The notes beneath the pieces are model-generated. The model was given only the letters and a program-made list of their open reading frames with translations, searched no databases and was not told the origin of the DNA. A stretch of 64,000 nucleotides of DNA from CAYZJK01 sp964479125 (lineage in GTDB: Bacteria; Patescibacteriota; Saccharimonadia; Saccharimonadales; Saccharimonadaceae): assembly GCA_964479125.1 (NCBI GenBank), contig CAYZJK010000001.1, positions 15,208 to 79,207 on the forward strand. Reading direction: 5' to 3'. A program made the translations under genes and the position numbers. Shown one piece after another: positions 50,874 to 60,547 of the stretch (position 1 is its first letter; each line of letters starts with the position of its first letter).

Positions 50874-53348
50874 TTAGACTACTTCTCCACTCAGCTCCTG
50901 CGTTAACTTAGAGGTAATCTTATCCATTAACTCAGTCACATCTTCACCCTTAAGGGTGTCTCCGTACGGAGTTAAGGTGAAGTGTAGTGTAGTGTTGCGA
51001 GTTTCGGCATCATCTGGTTTAAACAGACTAGTTACTTCAAACTTAATAACCGTCTCAGTACCAGCTGTTGCTTCCTCAATAGCTTGCTTAGCCACTTGCT
51101 CAATTTCTAGCGTAGTCACATCCAGACTGGTCTTTAGCGATACGTCTCGGTAGACACTCGGGAATCTTGATAAAGGCACGTAACGTGACCCTGCTTGACG
51201 CACAACCTCTTCGAGGACATCAAGATTAATAGACACGGCTGCAGTATAGTCTGGGAGCTTAAACTCTCGGCGAGTTGAAAGAGCGATTTCGCCAATATAA
51301 CCTAGGAGACGACCCTCACTAGTCGTAATCACTGCTCGTCGCTTAGAATGTAGTGGTCTGAGCACTAGAGACTGATCTGATGACTCAACCGGACTTACAA
51401 CTATATCGACACCCAGCTTAGCTGATAGTTGATCAACTACAGAACGGGCAACATAAAAGGCAGCGCCCTTTTGAGACTTTGTACTCGTATAGACAATATC
51501 TAAGTACTGCGGCTCATCTGGCAAGTCTTCGGTATAGCTACCTTCAATGTCATGACCCTTACCAAACTCATAAATCATAAATGAGCTAAAGCCTGCCTTT
51601 ACGTTAGCGTGAACCTTATCAAGTAAGCTCGGAAGAACCGTTAGGCGGTAGTGCTGAAGATCTGGACTAAGTGCATTAGTAATCTTGAATGCTCGCCCAA
51701 CTGGTTGATTGGCGGCTTTTAATACCCTTTCGTGAACGAAGCTGTATGTTAAGACTTCATTGCCGCCCATGCCACTTAGGATGTGACGAAGATCTTGCCT
51801 CAACTTACGCTGTTGATTTTCTTCAACCGGAGTAGTTGGCGCGACTGGTAGCTCTCGCCTCAGTCGATCAAAGCCATACAGTCGACCGACCTCTTCAACT
51901 ACATCTTCTTTTATTTCTATATCCGTGCGCCAGAATGGCGGCGTAACAGAGATACTGTCGCCTTCTACTTCAACTGCAAACTCTACGTTAATAAGTAGGT
52001 CAGCAGCTTCGCTAGCAGTCAGTTCAAGACCAAGGCGCTCGTTAATAAAACCTACTTCTAGCTTAACTGGCTGTTTAATTTCATCCAAGTTAGTTTTAAT
52101 GTCCTCAACCCTAGAAGCAACCTTAGCTCCAGCATACTTTTCTAGTAGCTCAATTGCTAAATTAATAGCGCGATCGGTCTGTAGCGGTGACTGACCCTTG
52201 TTAAATCTAGTCAGAGCATCGGTAAAGAGACCGTGTCTCATACTGGTCTTGCGGACCGCATACATATCAAAGTTAGCCACTTCGAGTATGATTTGACTTG
52301 TATCAGACTGCACTTCAGTACCAATTCCACCCATGACGCCAGCAACGCCAACCGCTCCATTAGCATCAGCAATGACAATGTCATCTTCTTGTAACTTATA
52401 GTCCTTACCGTTTAGTAGCTTAACCTCTTCGCCAGATTTAGCGAATCGAGAAGTTAGACTAGCACCAGCTACCTTAGAGTAGTCGTAAGCGTGCATCGGC
52501 TGAGCAGCTAGGAGCATAACGTAGTTTGTGATGTCGACTACGTTATTAACAGAGTGCACACCCTGCTTAGCTAAGAATACCTTTAGCCACATAGGGCTTG
52601 GAGCAACTTGAACCTCATCAAGGGCCACACCCATAAAGCGCGGAACCTTATCACCAGCTTCATTACCGATAGTTAAACTCAGTTGATCACTAGTCTCGAA
52701 TTCAGGCTCAGCACTATACCAATTTGGACTACTGAACTGCTTATGCTGTATACCCGCTACTTCTCTTGCGATACCAAGAAGACCAAAGCAGTCAGGTCGA
52801 TGCGTAAACATCTTATTTTCAATTTCTAAGATTAAGTCATTTAATCCGAAGGCTTCAGTAAATGAACCGCCTACTTCAACCTCTTCATTAGTGATATCAA
52901 TAATGCCAGAATGGTCATCACCTAGAGACATTTCAGCCATCGAAGCTAACATACCGTGACTGGTTACACCCCTTAGTGGTCGAGCCGACAATACAAACGG
53001 ATCGCCTGAAGCTATGCTTGATGGAACTGTTGCCCCTGGTGGCAACCAGACCGCCAACATTCCTGTTTTAACGTTTGGTGCGCCACAAACTACTTCGACT
53101 AACCCATCGCTGTTTCGTTCAACATTCTTATTAGCGCCATTATCATCAATTAGACAAACACTAAGTTTATCAGCGTTAGGATGCTTCTCAGCCTTAACGA
53201 CTCGAACGATATAGCTCTCACCGTACATCTCACCAAGGTTTTCATACCCTTCAACTGCACCTAGTCGGCCACTAATCTTATCTATTAACTCAGGAGTGTC
53301 CCAGTCAATATTGGTGTATTCTTTTACTGTATTTAAACTAATTTTCAT
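50874..53348 (-). CDS. pheT: Phenylalanyl-tRNA synthetase beta subunit
   Basis: The beta subunit carries tRNA-binding and editing domains. The 824 residues show the N-terminal tRNA-binding OB domain ('YIVRVVKAEKHPNADKLSVC'), the B3/B4 editing region, 'ENKMFTHRPDCFGLLGIARE', the B5 domain and the C-terminal ferredoxin-fold anticodon-binding domain ('LSRFPSVYRDVSL'). Length is normal. Its start shares one base with the pheS stop. Confidence 0.96.
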   Translation of the reverse strand: MKISLNTVKEYTNIDWDTPELIDKISGRLGAVEGYENLGEMYGESYIVRVVKAEKHPNADKLSVCLIDDNGANKNVERNSDGLVEVVCGAPNVKTGMLAVWLPPGATVPSSIASGDPFVLSARPLRGVTSHGMLASMAEMSLGDDHSGIIDITNEEVEVGGSFTEAFGLNDLILEIENKMFTHRPDCFGLLGIAREVAGIQHKQFSSPNWYSAEPEFETSDQLSLTIGNEAGDKVPRFMGVALDEVQVAPSPMWLKVFLAKQGVHSVNNVVDITNYVMLLAAQPMHAYDYSKVAGASLTSRFAKSGEEVKLLNGKDYKLQEDDIVIADANGAVGVAGVMGGIGTEVQSDTSQIILEVANFDMYAVRKTSMRHGLFTDALTRFNKGQSPLQTDRAINLAIELLEKYAGAKVASRVEDIKTNLDEIKQPVKLEVGFINERLGLELTASEAADLLINVEFAVEVEGDSISVTPPFWRTDIEIKEDVVEEVGRLYGFDRLRRELPVAPTTPVEENQQRKLRQDLRHILSGMGGNEVLTYSFVHERVLKAANQPVGRAFKITNALSPDLQHYRLTVLPSLLDKVHANVKAGFSSFMIYEFGKGHDIEGSYTEDLPDEPQYLDIVYTSTKSQKGAAFYVARSVVDQLSAKLGVDIVVSPVESSDQSLVLRPLHSKRRAVITTSEGRLLGYIGEIALSTRREFKLPDYTAAVSINLDVLEEVVRQAGSRYVPLSRFPSVYRDVSLKTSLDVTTLEIEQVAKQAIEEATAGTETVIKFEVTSLFKPDDAETRNTTLHFTLTPYGDTLKGEDVTELMDKITSKLTQELSGEVV

Positions 53349-54391
53349 TAAAACTGCCTCAAAAATTCAAGCTTTGCTGATTCAAAATGCCTTACGTCCT
53401 CAATTGCCTCTTTCATCATCACAAGACGATCAATACCACAACCGAAAGCAAAGCCAGTGTACTTCTCTGGATCAATATCAGCTGCCTTTAGTACGTTAGG
53501 ATGAATCATGCCGCAGCCAAGTAGTTCAATCCAGCCTTCACCGCTACAGATTCGACATGACTTATCTTCTCCCTTACAGAAAGGACAGCTCAGAGAGAAC
53601 TCAAAGCTAGGTTCAGTGAACGGGAAGTAAAATGGATTAACCCTAACCTCAAGTTTGGTCTGGTAGTAGTTTTCTAAGAACTCCTGTAAGGTAGCGATGA
53701 GCATGCCAGCATGTACACCTTCAGCCACATACATACCTTCAACCTGATAGAAGGTGTGCTCATGTCTTGCATCTAGGTCTTCATTCCTAAACACTCGATC
53801 GGGCACAGCCGCTGCAATTGGCTTACCTTGCTCTAGGTTGTCTCGGTACTTTCTTAAAATGCGGTTTTGCATTGTCGAGGTATGAGCTGGAGCAATTAAC
53901 TGGTCGCCATTAGCGTCACGCTGCTCTGTCATAAAAGTATCGTAGTCATCTCGAGCTGGATGATCTTTTGGAAAGTTAAGGGTTTCAAACATGTTGTATT
54001 GGTTATCAATCTCGCGTGAAGATTCAATATGATAACCCATTCGCATAAAGATATTTGAAAGTACTTCGATCTCTTTCATTAAAGGATGAACTGAAGATTG
54101 ATCAGCACCAAGTAGCGTAGGTCTAGGCGCGTTAAAATCCATCTGAGACGTTACATCTATCTCATCTTCGTCCTCAACAGCAAGCTTCTCTTCACGTTCT
54201 GAAATAGCCGCCTCAAGCGCCTGCTTTACTTCATTAATTTGTTTTCCAATCTCAGCCTTCTGACTAGGCTCAGCCTTGCCAATTAACTGATATAACTTTC
54301 GAAGCTCAGGATGCCTTAAAACCTCTTTCGGCTCAGTGCTCTTGCCTACCTCTAAAAGTAACTTGTCCTTAACTGCCTGTATATCATTCAT
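53348..54391 (-). CDS. pheS: Phenylalanyl-tRNA synthetase alpha subunit
   Basis: The alpha subunit holds the catalytic class II fold. The 347 residues have a coiled-coil N-terminal arm, then 'HPLMKEIEVLSNIFMRMGY', motif 2 around 'VFRNEDLDARHEHTFYQVEG', and motif 3 'FGCGIDRLVMMK'. A cysteine-rich insert, 'CPFCKGEDKSCRICSGEGW' (a CxxC-x5-CxxC arrangement), suggests a bound zinc. TATTAT ends 6 bases before the ATG (leaderless). Confidence 0.96.
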   Translation of the reverse strand: MNDIQAVKDKLLLEVGKSTEPKEVLRHPELRKLYQLIGKAEPSQKAEIGKQINEVKQALEAAISEREEKLAVEDEDEIDVTSQMDFNAPRPTLLGADQSSVHPLMKEIEVLSNIFMRMGYHIESSREIDNQYNMFETLNFPKDHPARDDYDTFMTEQRDANGDQLIAPAHTSTMQNRILRKYRDNLEQGKPIAAAVPDRVFRNEDLDARHEHTFYQVEGMYVAEGVHAGMLIATLQEFLENYYQTKLEVRVNPFYFPFTEPSFEFSLSCPFCKGEDKSCRICSGEGWIELLGCGMIHPNVLKAADIDPEKYTGFAFGCGIDRLVMMKEAIEDVRHFESAKLEFLRQF

Positions 54392-54425
54392 TACTAAATA
54401 ATATACACCATTAACAGATGAGCGA

Positions 54426-54677
54426 CTAGGACGACTGGATAACTAAGTAGATAACGACCGCCACTCCAACGATACCTAAAGCAAGCCAAACTCCAAGCAT
54501 TTTAGTCGACGCTTTTGAGTTCTTTAGATAGTTTTCGTGCGCATCATGCTCTAACTTCAGGTTATTATCGTCTATTGCCTCACCTTTTTCGCGAGCGGCA
54601 GCTTTAGCACGTAAATCAGCTGCTATCTCCTCTTGAAGCTTAGATCGATGGTCGTCTTTTCGTATATATAATGCCAT
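54426..54677 (-). CDS. Small tail-anchored protein, unknown
   Basis: The 83 residues consist of a charged, helical cytoplasmic part and one C-terminal membrane helix (about 59-81), so it should be inserted tail first. No family is recognised. TGC-TATAAT ends 7 bases before the ATG. It lies 34 bases upstream of pheS in the same direction but has its own promoter, as pheS does. Confidence 0.72.
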   Translation of the reverse strand: MALYIRKDDHRSKLQEEIAADLRAKAAAREKGEAIDDNNLKLEHDAHENYLKNSKASTKMLGVWLALGIVGVAVVIYLVIQSS

Positions 54678-54750
54678 AACCCTTATTATAGCACCGCTCT
54701 TGAGGTCTATGATATACTAAGCCTATATTTCAACTAAAGGAGGAATCAGA

Positions 54751-55653
54751 ATGGCAGCAAAGAAAGCCACTTCAACCGCCAAGGCTTCTAAGGCTAAAAC
54801 AGCTACTAAGAAGACCAAGACGGCGACCGTATCTACTGCAGACCCTGTAGCAGCTACTACTAAAACACGAGTTGTAGCAAAGAAGGTCTCACCAAAGAAA
54901 GACAAGAAAGACTTTTTCGCAACCAAGTCTCCGCTAATGAGCTCTTCTATTGCAGAGTTTATCGGAACATTTATTCTGGCTAGCGTAATCGTACTGTCAC
55001 GCGGTGAACCTATCTACGTAAGCTTCTCACTAGTGGCTTTAGTTATGTTCCTAGGTCTTCTATCAGGTGCTCACCTTAACCCTCTAGTAACAGTTGGTGC
55101 ATGGGCAACACGAAAGATCAAGGGTGCACGAGCAATCGCTTACGTTATCGCTCAACTTCTAGGTGCTATGGTAGCTCTAGTAGCTATGTCTGCATTCGTA
55201 GACGCAGCTCCTGCTCCAGACCCAGACGCAGCTATGTACGGTGGCGCAGCTACAGCCGCTTCACTATTTAGCGTCGTAGATCTATCAACTCTATCCGACA
55301 AGCACATCTACGTATTCTTCGCAGAACTACTTGGTGCAGCTATCTTCGGTGTAGCATTCGCTAGTGTTCTACGTGAGAAGACTGACCGAGTTACAGCCGG
55401 TCTAACAGTTGGTTTCGGATTCATGCTTGCTCTAGTAGTAGCATCTACTGCTGCATCATACGTTGGTGCAAACGTAATCCTAAACCCTGCAGCTGCACTT
55501 ACTCTAAATGCAGTCGACTGGGCTAACATTCAAACTCAGCTATGGCCATTCCTAGTTTACATTGTGGCCCCAATTCTAGGTGGTGTTATTGGATTCTTTG
55601 TCTATGACACACTACGCGCTGAAAGCGAATTTGTAGGCGAAGAAGTTAAGTAA
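54751..55653 (+). CDS. Aquaporin/MIP-family channel with a lysine-rich N-terminal tail
   Basis: MIP channels pass water or small neutral solutes such as glycerol. The 300 residues begin with about 55 residues made mainly of lysine, alanine and threonine, unlike ordinary aquaporins. Six membrane helices follow with the two pore motifs: 'SGAHLNPLVTVGAW' (NPL in place of NPA) and 'NVILNPAAALTLNA' (NPA). AAAGGAGG and a TATACT about 35 bases upstream suggest strong expression, and codons are of the CTA/GTA-rich type seen in the best-expressed genes here. Confidence 0.9.
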   Translation: MAAKKATSTAKASKAKTATKKTKTATVSTADPVAATTKTRVVAKKVSPKKDKKDFFATKSPLMSSSIAEFIGTFILASVIVLSRGEPIYVSFSLVALVMFLGLLSGAHLNPLVTVGAWATRKIKGARAIAYVIAQLLGAMVALVAMSAFVDAAPAPDPDAAMYGGAATAASLFSVVDLSTLSDKHIYVFFAELLGAAIFGVAFASVLREKTDRVTAGLTVGFGFMLALVVASTAASYVGANVILNPAAALTLNAVDWANIQTQLWPFLVYIVAPILGGVIGFFVYDTLRAESEFVGEEVK

Positions 55654-55673
55654 TCTTACTTCACCTCAAACTA

Positions 55674-55703
55674 AATACCCTCCCGATTGGGAGGGTATTT
55701 TTG
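55674..55703 (+). terminator. Aquaporin terminator
   Basis: A perfect 11-bp stem (55674-55684 with 55689-55699) closes a GATT loop and is followed by T residues. Confidence 0.93.
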
Positions 55704-55819
55704 TTATCTATATAACCTGTCTATATCTTTAGGTGCATACCAATACTTTAGACTCTCATGTCATATACTTCCTACACAGAAGACTCGCTAGCGCCAAGCA
55801 AGCAACGGGATCGAGGTAG

Positions 55820-56881
55820 CTAAGCGTCTCGCTGTGGTCGATCAACCTCTAATGCTTCAACTGTCGGATTAGTCTCAGCGATCTTAACTACGTCCTTATC
55901 AATCTTCTTAAGTTCTTTATGGGCGTTATTGTAGTGATTAACAGTTGTTGATAAACTTCCGCCCAGCTTATGCATCAACTCCTCATAAGAGGCGATATGG
56001 CGCCCCAGCAAGCCCACACGCTGCTGAATCTCTTTGGCTTGCTTTTCAATCTGCAGGCTACGTAGACCTTGCAGTACTGTCTGCAGATAAGCCATGAAGC
56101 TAGTTGGACTTACTATGATAACTCGCTTCTGACTATAGGCGTATTCAAGTAGGTCACGTGAGCCAGCGCCTACACCAACGTCGCCAATCAATACGTCGTA
56201 GTAAAGTGCTTCGCTTGGAATAAACATAAAGGCAAAATCCATGGTATTTTCTTCAGCCCGGATATATTTACTTGTTTCATCAATTCTGGCCTTAAGGTCA
56301 TTTCTCACCTTACCCATAAGGGCCATCTTTTCATCTTTAGTCTCAGCTCGGACCATTCGGTTATAGTTCTCTAAACTAAACTTACTATCAACTGGTAGAA
56401 TCATGTCACCATCTAGAAACACAACCGCATCAACAATCTCACCATTCTTAAAAGAATACTGCATCTTATACTGCTTTGGCGATAAGACGTTCTCTAAAAC
56501 ACTCTCAAGATAAAACTCACCAAACACGCCGCGCTGCTTAGGATTTTGGAGTACGTTTTGCAGAGTCTTGAGCTCGTCAGCCACATCAACCACCCGACGA
56601 TTAGTATCATCTAGTTTAGTTAAGCGAATATTAACATCACGGATGATCTTAGCGCTTTCAGTTAGCTGATGCTGAACTGAGGTTTGCATTCGTTTATTAT
56701 TAGACTCCAGCTGATCATTGAAGTCGTGTTTAAGCATCTCAAGAGTGCGCTGCAGTACCTCGACTTGATTAGCTAGGGTTTGCTCCTGAGACTTATTACC
56801 TGATTGCTTAAGGGTTATTACCAGTGTAATTATAAGGGCAACTAGAAGCCCAGCTATCGCGAAAATTAAAACATACATCAT
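55820..56881 (-). CDS. rmuC: DNA recombination protein RmuC-like
   Basis: RmuC-family proteins have a nuclease-like fold and limit rearrangements in E. coli. ATG 56881 is preferred to a TTG two codons upstream, because TATACT ends 8 bases before it. The 353 residues have a membrane helix (about 5-24), a coiled coil (about 30-110) and the RmuC domain: 'KQRGVFGEFYLESVLENVL', 'ILPVDSKFSLENYNRM' and 'IIVSPTSFMAYLQTV'. Length is normal for the short form. Confidence 0.92.
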   Translation of the reverse strand: MMYVLIFAIAGLLVALIITLVITLKQSGNKSQEQTLANQVEVLQRTLEMLKHDFNDQLESNNKRMQTSVQHQLTESAKIIRDVNIRLTKLDDTNRRVVDVADELKTLQNVLQNPKQRGVFGEFYLESVLENVLSPKQYKMQYSFKNGEIVDAVVFLDGDMILPVDSKFSLENYNRMVRAETKDEKMALMGKVRNDLKARIDETSKYIRAEENTMDFAFMFIPSEALYYDVLIGDVGVGAGSRDLLEYAYSQKRVIIVSPTSFMAYLQTVLQGLRSLQIEKQAKEIQQRVGLLGRHIASYEELMHKLGGSLSTTVNHYNNAHKELKKIDKDVVKIAETNPTVEALEVDRPQRDA

Positions 56882-56930
56882 ATACAACCAGTATACTCTA
56901 GATGCTTATGCTTAAGATAGATACGCTAGA

Positions 56931-57410
56931 TTAAGCGTAAATAGAGACAACGCGTAGTGCAATCACTACTACTACGATAGCAATCACCATGATAGGTATA
57001 TTGCGGATGCGAGCTAGCCATGCAAATGTAACGTAAGCAAGCATGAAGGCTACTCCATACCAAATAGCTGACTCAACTTCGCTAAGCGGTGCGAGCCAAG
57101 TAGATAGACCCCAAAGGCTCACTACTGAAGCCAGCACGATAAGTAGTGGTCGATAGCTAGCAATTCCAACTAGCGCTAGGACAGCGAAGATAGAGATTAC
57201 AATAGAAGCGATATTACCTGAGAACATCACACCATCTGAACAGTAAGCATCACCATTACAGATTAAATTCTTCAGAACATAGTGCTGAAGTAGAAGCGCT
57301 AGCCCGTAAGTTAGAAGACCGGCAACAAAACCGATAGCGGCTATCTTAAAGATTGTATTTCGCGACTGTTCAATGATGGTCGGTTTAGCTTCTACTACGT
57401 AATCGGTCAT
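56931..57410 (-). CDS. Multi-helix membrane protein, unknown
   Basis: The 159 residues have a short cytoplasmic start, then about five hydrophobic helices (about 21-43, 62-82, 86-106, 112-132, 138-157). A loop after the first helix contains two cysteines ('LICNGDAYCSDG') that may form a disulphide outside. No family is recognised. It stands between rmuC and a PAP2 phosphatase, and neither neighbour explains it. Confidence 0.72.
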   Translation of the reverse strand: MTDYVVEAKPTIIEQSRNTIFKIAAIGFVAGLLTYGLALLLQHYVLKNLICNGDAYCSDGVMFSGNIASIVISIFAVLALVGIASYRPLLIVLASVVSLWGLSTWLAPLSEVESAIWYGVAFMLAYVTFAWLARIRNIPIMVIAIVVVVIALRVVSIYA

Positions 57411-57454
57411 ATCTGGAATCCGTCCTCTGTTTAGTTATTTACAATTAATAAATA

Positions 57455-57943
57455 TTATACTATATTTCGTTTCTTTGTAAACAAGTGTGACTCTGGTAGA
57501 TAGAAGATAGCACCGATGAAAGCTGCTAGAATACCGCCAAAAACATCAACCGGTGCGTGCACTAAAGCGATCACCCGCCCCAATGAGACAGACACCGCAA
57601 GCGCCAGCATTAGAGATCTCATTCGCCAATCCTTAACGGCGTACCAAACTGCAAACATAATCGTCCAGACAAACACAGTGTGGTCAGACGGAAAGCCTGG
57701 ATTAGGAAGATACGAAGCAAGCGGATCGACTCCCATCAGTTCAAATGGTCGCATGCCAGTTGGCTGATACAGCACCGCTAACACCTTGGCAGTAAAGTAA
57801 GATATCAACCCAGCAATCAACACCCGTGTGTAGACTTCATACTTCTTGTTATTTGGTACAAAAACTAACATCACGACAGTAGCTACTATAACTACGACGA
57901 AGACCAACCAGTCTGCTATAAGTGAAATGAAGAACTCATTCAT
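57455..57943 (-). CDS. PAP2-superfamily phosphatase (undecaprenyl-diphosphatase-like)
   Basis: Such enzymes remove phosphate from lipid phosphates; the BcrC type recycles the undecaprenyl carrier for wall synthesis. The 162 residues have about five membrane helices and the three family motifs in order: a KxxxxxxRP-like 'QPTGMRP', 'NPGFPSDHTVFVW' for PSGH, and 'SLGRVIALVHAPVDVFGG' for SRxxxxxHxxxD, with the catalytic histidine. TAAAAT ends 9 bases before the ATG. Confidence 0.88.
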   Translation of the reverse strand: MNEFFISLIADWLVFVVVIVATVVMLVFVPNNKKYEVYTRVLIAGLISYFTAKVLAVLYQPTGMRPFELMGVDPLASYLPNPGFPSDHTVFVWTIMFAVWYAVKDWRMRSLMLALAVSVSLGRVIALVHAPVDVFGGILAAFIGAIFYLPESHLFTKKRNIV

Positions 57944-57955
57944 ACTGTTACTATT

Positions 57956-59329
57956 TTACGCCCTTTTCCTAAAGGACACTAGCCCAAACACCATCCAGGC
58001 AACACAAACACAGGCGGCAATCACGGTAAAGGTCGGCAAGCCCAAGAATATAATAGCCGGCATCGACAGAGCTGTAGCTAAGCCCCCGCCAACAATCGGT
58101 TCAAACATTAGTTGCTTATAGCCAAAGCTCTCAACCGCTCCGGTGCGCTGCTTCGGGTCAACAATATTAGCAAACAGCAAACCCGTGGCTGTTGTACCCA
58201 TTGCCTGGCCGACAGTAATAATCGCATTGGTAAACCAATCTCTTGGGAACATGTGCTTTGCCAACACCACAAAGCAGAACAGTACCCAAACCACACCAGT
58301 AAGAACGATACCTAGGAAAATTAATCCGTCTTCAGCTAGGAAACCTAGCTTCATAGTAGCAATCGCAGTTGAGACTAGAATAGCTAGCACGCCACCACTT
58401 ATTAGATCAACTAGTGGACGAGATACCTTAAAACCCATTCTCACCCAGATCGACTGAGCGATCATACCGCTAAATAAACAGAAGACAAAGGTTGGCATGT
58501 AGCCAAAGATTTTAATATCATAATGAGCCCAAGTGTTATTCTCAATAAACATCAAGGCCGCATGTATTCCATATCCAAGAGCTGTGCTAAAGATAATCAA
58601 GACGGTATGACGTAGGACATTCCAAACACCTAGCTCTTCACGAAGAGAAATACCAGCTCGGTCTAGTTCAGCTACAATCCTCCGATGATAAACCATGCCT
58701 TTAATTTGCTGATAGGGAGTTGGACGCTCACGAATAATACCCTTACGCCTAGCGATATTGACGGCAATAAAACCTATAGCTAGCGTAATAAATAAGCTGG
58801 TCGTCGCCATAGCTACAGCCATCTCCTGCCCTGCCTGGAAATTAAACTCCTCGAAAACAGGCGCCAAGCCAGCCGCCGTGCCATGTCCACCGCCAAAGCT
58901 AATTTCTAGAAGAGCCGCCGTTAAGTGATGTGCCCCTAGGTATGGGCCTAAGATAAATAACACCACCGCACCACCAATTGCATAGTAACCCCAGGCAATA
59001 GTCTGACCAAAAGCGGCCTGAGGTGCAGCCAACTTCCACATGCCTCTTAAAGACCTAAGTGGCTTTCCTAAGAACAGCATCGCAAAGATAACACTAATTA
59101 GTAGCCCAGGTAGAGGCTCCCAGATTTCGTAAAAAGCGCCCTCGATCGGACGCGACCCTGGAAACACTCCTAACACTTCGGGGCCCAACACTAGCAGCAT
59201 TAAGCCTCCTGCCACACTAGCAGGCAGGAATGTCTTGCGAATGCCAGGCATCTTTACAAAAAGGTAGCCAACGGTAATAGCACCGACAAGAACCAAGAAA
59301 GAAGCTATGTACATAGTTAGACTGAACAT
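57956..59329 (-). CDS. Sodium/glutamate symporter-like transporter
   Basis: GltS-type carriers import glutamate with sodium. The 457 residues have around twelve membrane helices in two related halves and the family segment 'ISFGGGHGTAAGLAPVFEEF', with a matching 'MGTTATGLLFANIVD' in the second half. A cytoplasmic loop of about 50 residues lies in the middle. Import of glutamate would suit an organism with few amino-acid pathways. The substrate is inferred from the family. TGG-TATAAT lies 9 bases before the ATG. Confidence 0.82.
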   Translation of the reverse strand: MFSLTMYIASFLVLVGAITVGYLFVKMPGIRKTFLPASVAGGLMLLVLGPEVLGVFPGSRPIEGAFYEIWEPLPGLLISVIFAMLFLGKPLRSLRGMWKLAAPQAAFGQTIAWGYYAIGGAVVLFILGPYLGAHHLTAALLEISFGGGHGTAAGLAPVFEEFNFQAGQEMAVAMATTSLFITLAIGFIAVNIARRKGIIRERPTPYQQIKGMVYHRRIVAELDRAGISLREELGVWNVLRHTVLIIFSTALGYGIHAALMFIENNTWAHYDIKIFGYMPTFVFCLFSGMIAQSIWVRMGFKVSRPLVDLISGGVLAILVSTAIATMKLGFLAEDGLIFLGIVLTGVVWVLFCFVVLAKHMFPRDWFTNAIITVGQAMGTTATGLLFANIVDPKQRTGAVESFGYKQLMFEPIVGGGLATALSMPAIIFLGLPTFTVIAACVCVAWMVFGLVSFRKRA

Positions 59330-59350
59330 ACAGGGGTTATTATACCATGC

Positions 59351-60256
59351 TTATGCTTTAGTTTTTGTGCGTGGAAGCTTCTGGTTGATAGCCTCGCGAG
59401 GTATTTCTGAAATAACAATTCGCGGGTAAGGTATATCTATACCCTCCTTCTCAAATTCACGCTTAATACGCCTTCTAAACTCTCCAGACACCGCCCATTG
59501 CTCAGCTGGTTCAACTTTACCAAGCGACTTAATCTGCATGCCGTGCTCTAAGAACTCATTAATCCTTAAGAATTGAATTGGTTCAAAGATAACCTCACCC
59601 CAATCCGCATCTTCTTTCATCGATTCACCGACACGATTGATAATCTTTTCAATCTTATCTACATCCTCAGTAAATCCAATTGTTATATCAACGTTTACGT
59701 TAGCGTACTTATAACTAAGGTTAGTTGCCGCTTGGTATGAACCGTTGCTAATCACATGAAGATTACCATCTAGGTCACGCAACTTAGTGACACGAAGAGT
59801 TAGCTCTTCAACAGTTCCGCTGATAGCTGTGCCGTTAACCTGCAGCTGAACAATATCACCCACCCTATACTGGTTTTCACCAATCACAAAGAAACCAGAC
59901 ACGAAGTCCTGAACAACCTTCTGAGCACCAAAACCAAAGACGACACCGAATAAACCAGCACCGGTCATTAATACTCCAATATTAACGCCTAGGCGATCCA
60001 GAACCATCAGCCCCGTCACGAACCAGACAATCACTAAGGAGGCGGTAATTAATACACTGTAGATAGTCTCTTGTCTTTTCTCGAGATCAGCCTTCTTGGT
60101 GTAGCGCCGCTTTTGAATTGTCGACTTAACCACCAGCCTCATAATTGGGCGTAGAGCTATCTGAACTAAAAGTGCGATAAATATAATAAAGAGAGACTGA
60201 AACAACGAATTGTCTTCAGCCACTAAAATAAGCTCTTCTACACTTGGTATAGTCAC
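59351..60256 (-). CDS. Small-conductance mechanosensitive channel (MscS family)
   Basis: MscS channels open under membrane tension and protect against osmotic shock. The 301 residues have three membrane helices; the third carries the glycine/alanine-rich pore line ('GLFGVVFGFGAQKVVQDF'), then the beta domain 'YRVGDIVQLQVNGT' and the C-terminal vestibule region. The start is GTG after AAAGGAG. The upstream region is cut by the gap at 60289. Confidence 0.93.
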   Translation of the reverse strand: MTIPSVEELILVAEDNSLFQSLFIIFIALLVQIALRPIMRLVVKSTIQKRRYTKKADLEKRQETIYSVLITASLVIVWFVTGLMVLDRLGVNIGVLMTGAGLFGVVFGFGAQKVVQDFVSGFFVIGENQYRVGDIVQLQVNGTAISGTVEELTLRVTKLRDLDGNLHVISNGSYQAATNLSYKYANVNVDITIGFTEDVDKIEKIINRVGESMKEDADWGEVIFEPIQFLRINEFLEHGMQIKSLGKVEPAEQWAVSGEFRRRIKREFEKEGIDIPYPRIVISEIPREAINQKLPRTKTKA

Positions 60257-60288
60257 GTTTACTCCTTTTTCTTTCTATAAGAAGTATA

Positions 60289-60388
60289 NNNNNNNNNNNN
60301 NNNNNNNNNNNNNNNNNNNNNNNNNNNNNNNNNNNNNNNNNNNNNNNNNNNNNNNNNNNNNNNNNNNNNNNNNNNNNNNNNNNNNNNN
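60289..60388. other. Scaffold gap (100 N)
   Basis: Exactly 100 N upstream of the MscS gene. The true size is unknown and the flanks do not overlap. Confidence 0.99.
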
Positions 60389-60480
60389 GGTTGAAACTCT
60401 ATGCAACGACCTCCAGCGAGTAGACCCACTGAAAACACCTCCAAAGAACGAACCTCGCACTAGCGGACGCTAGGCTGTAG
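60389..60480. ncRNA. Possible end of a structured RNA cut by the gap
   Basis: The 92 bases next to the gap hold no open frame but two compact hairpins: CAGCGAG/CCCACTG around 60414-60431 and CTAGC/GCTAG around 60459-60473, with repeated CCTCC/GGAGG elements between. A TATTAT-like box lies just beyond on the right, reading to the left. The sequence is richer in G and C than the adjacent spacer. I do not recognise RNase P, tmRNA, SRP or 6S signatures. Confidence 0.3.
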
Positions 60481-60547
60481 GTTGTTATATATAATACCAT
60501 CTTATGTAGAAAAAGCAATTAAAGATGGGGCTTGGAGACAGACTGGG

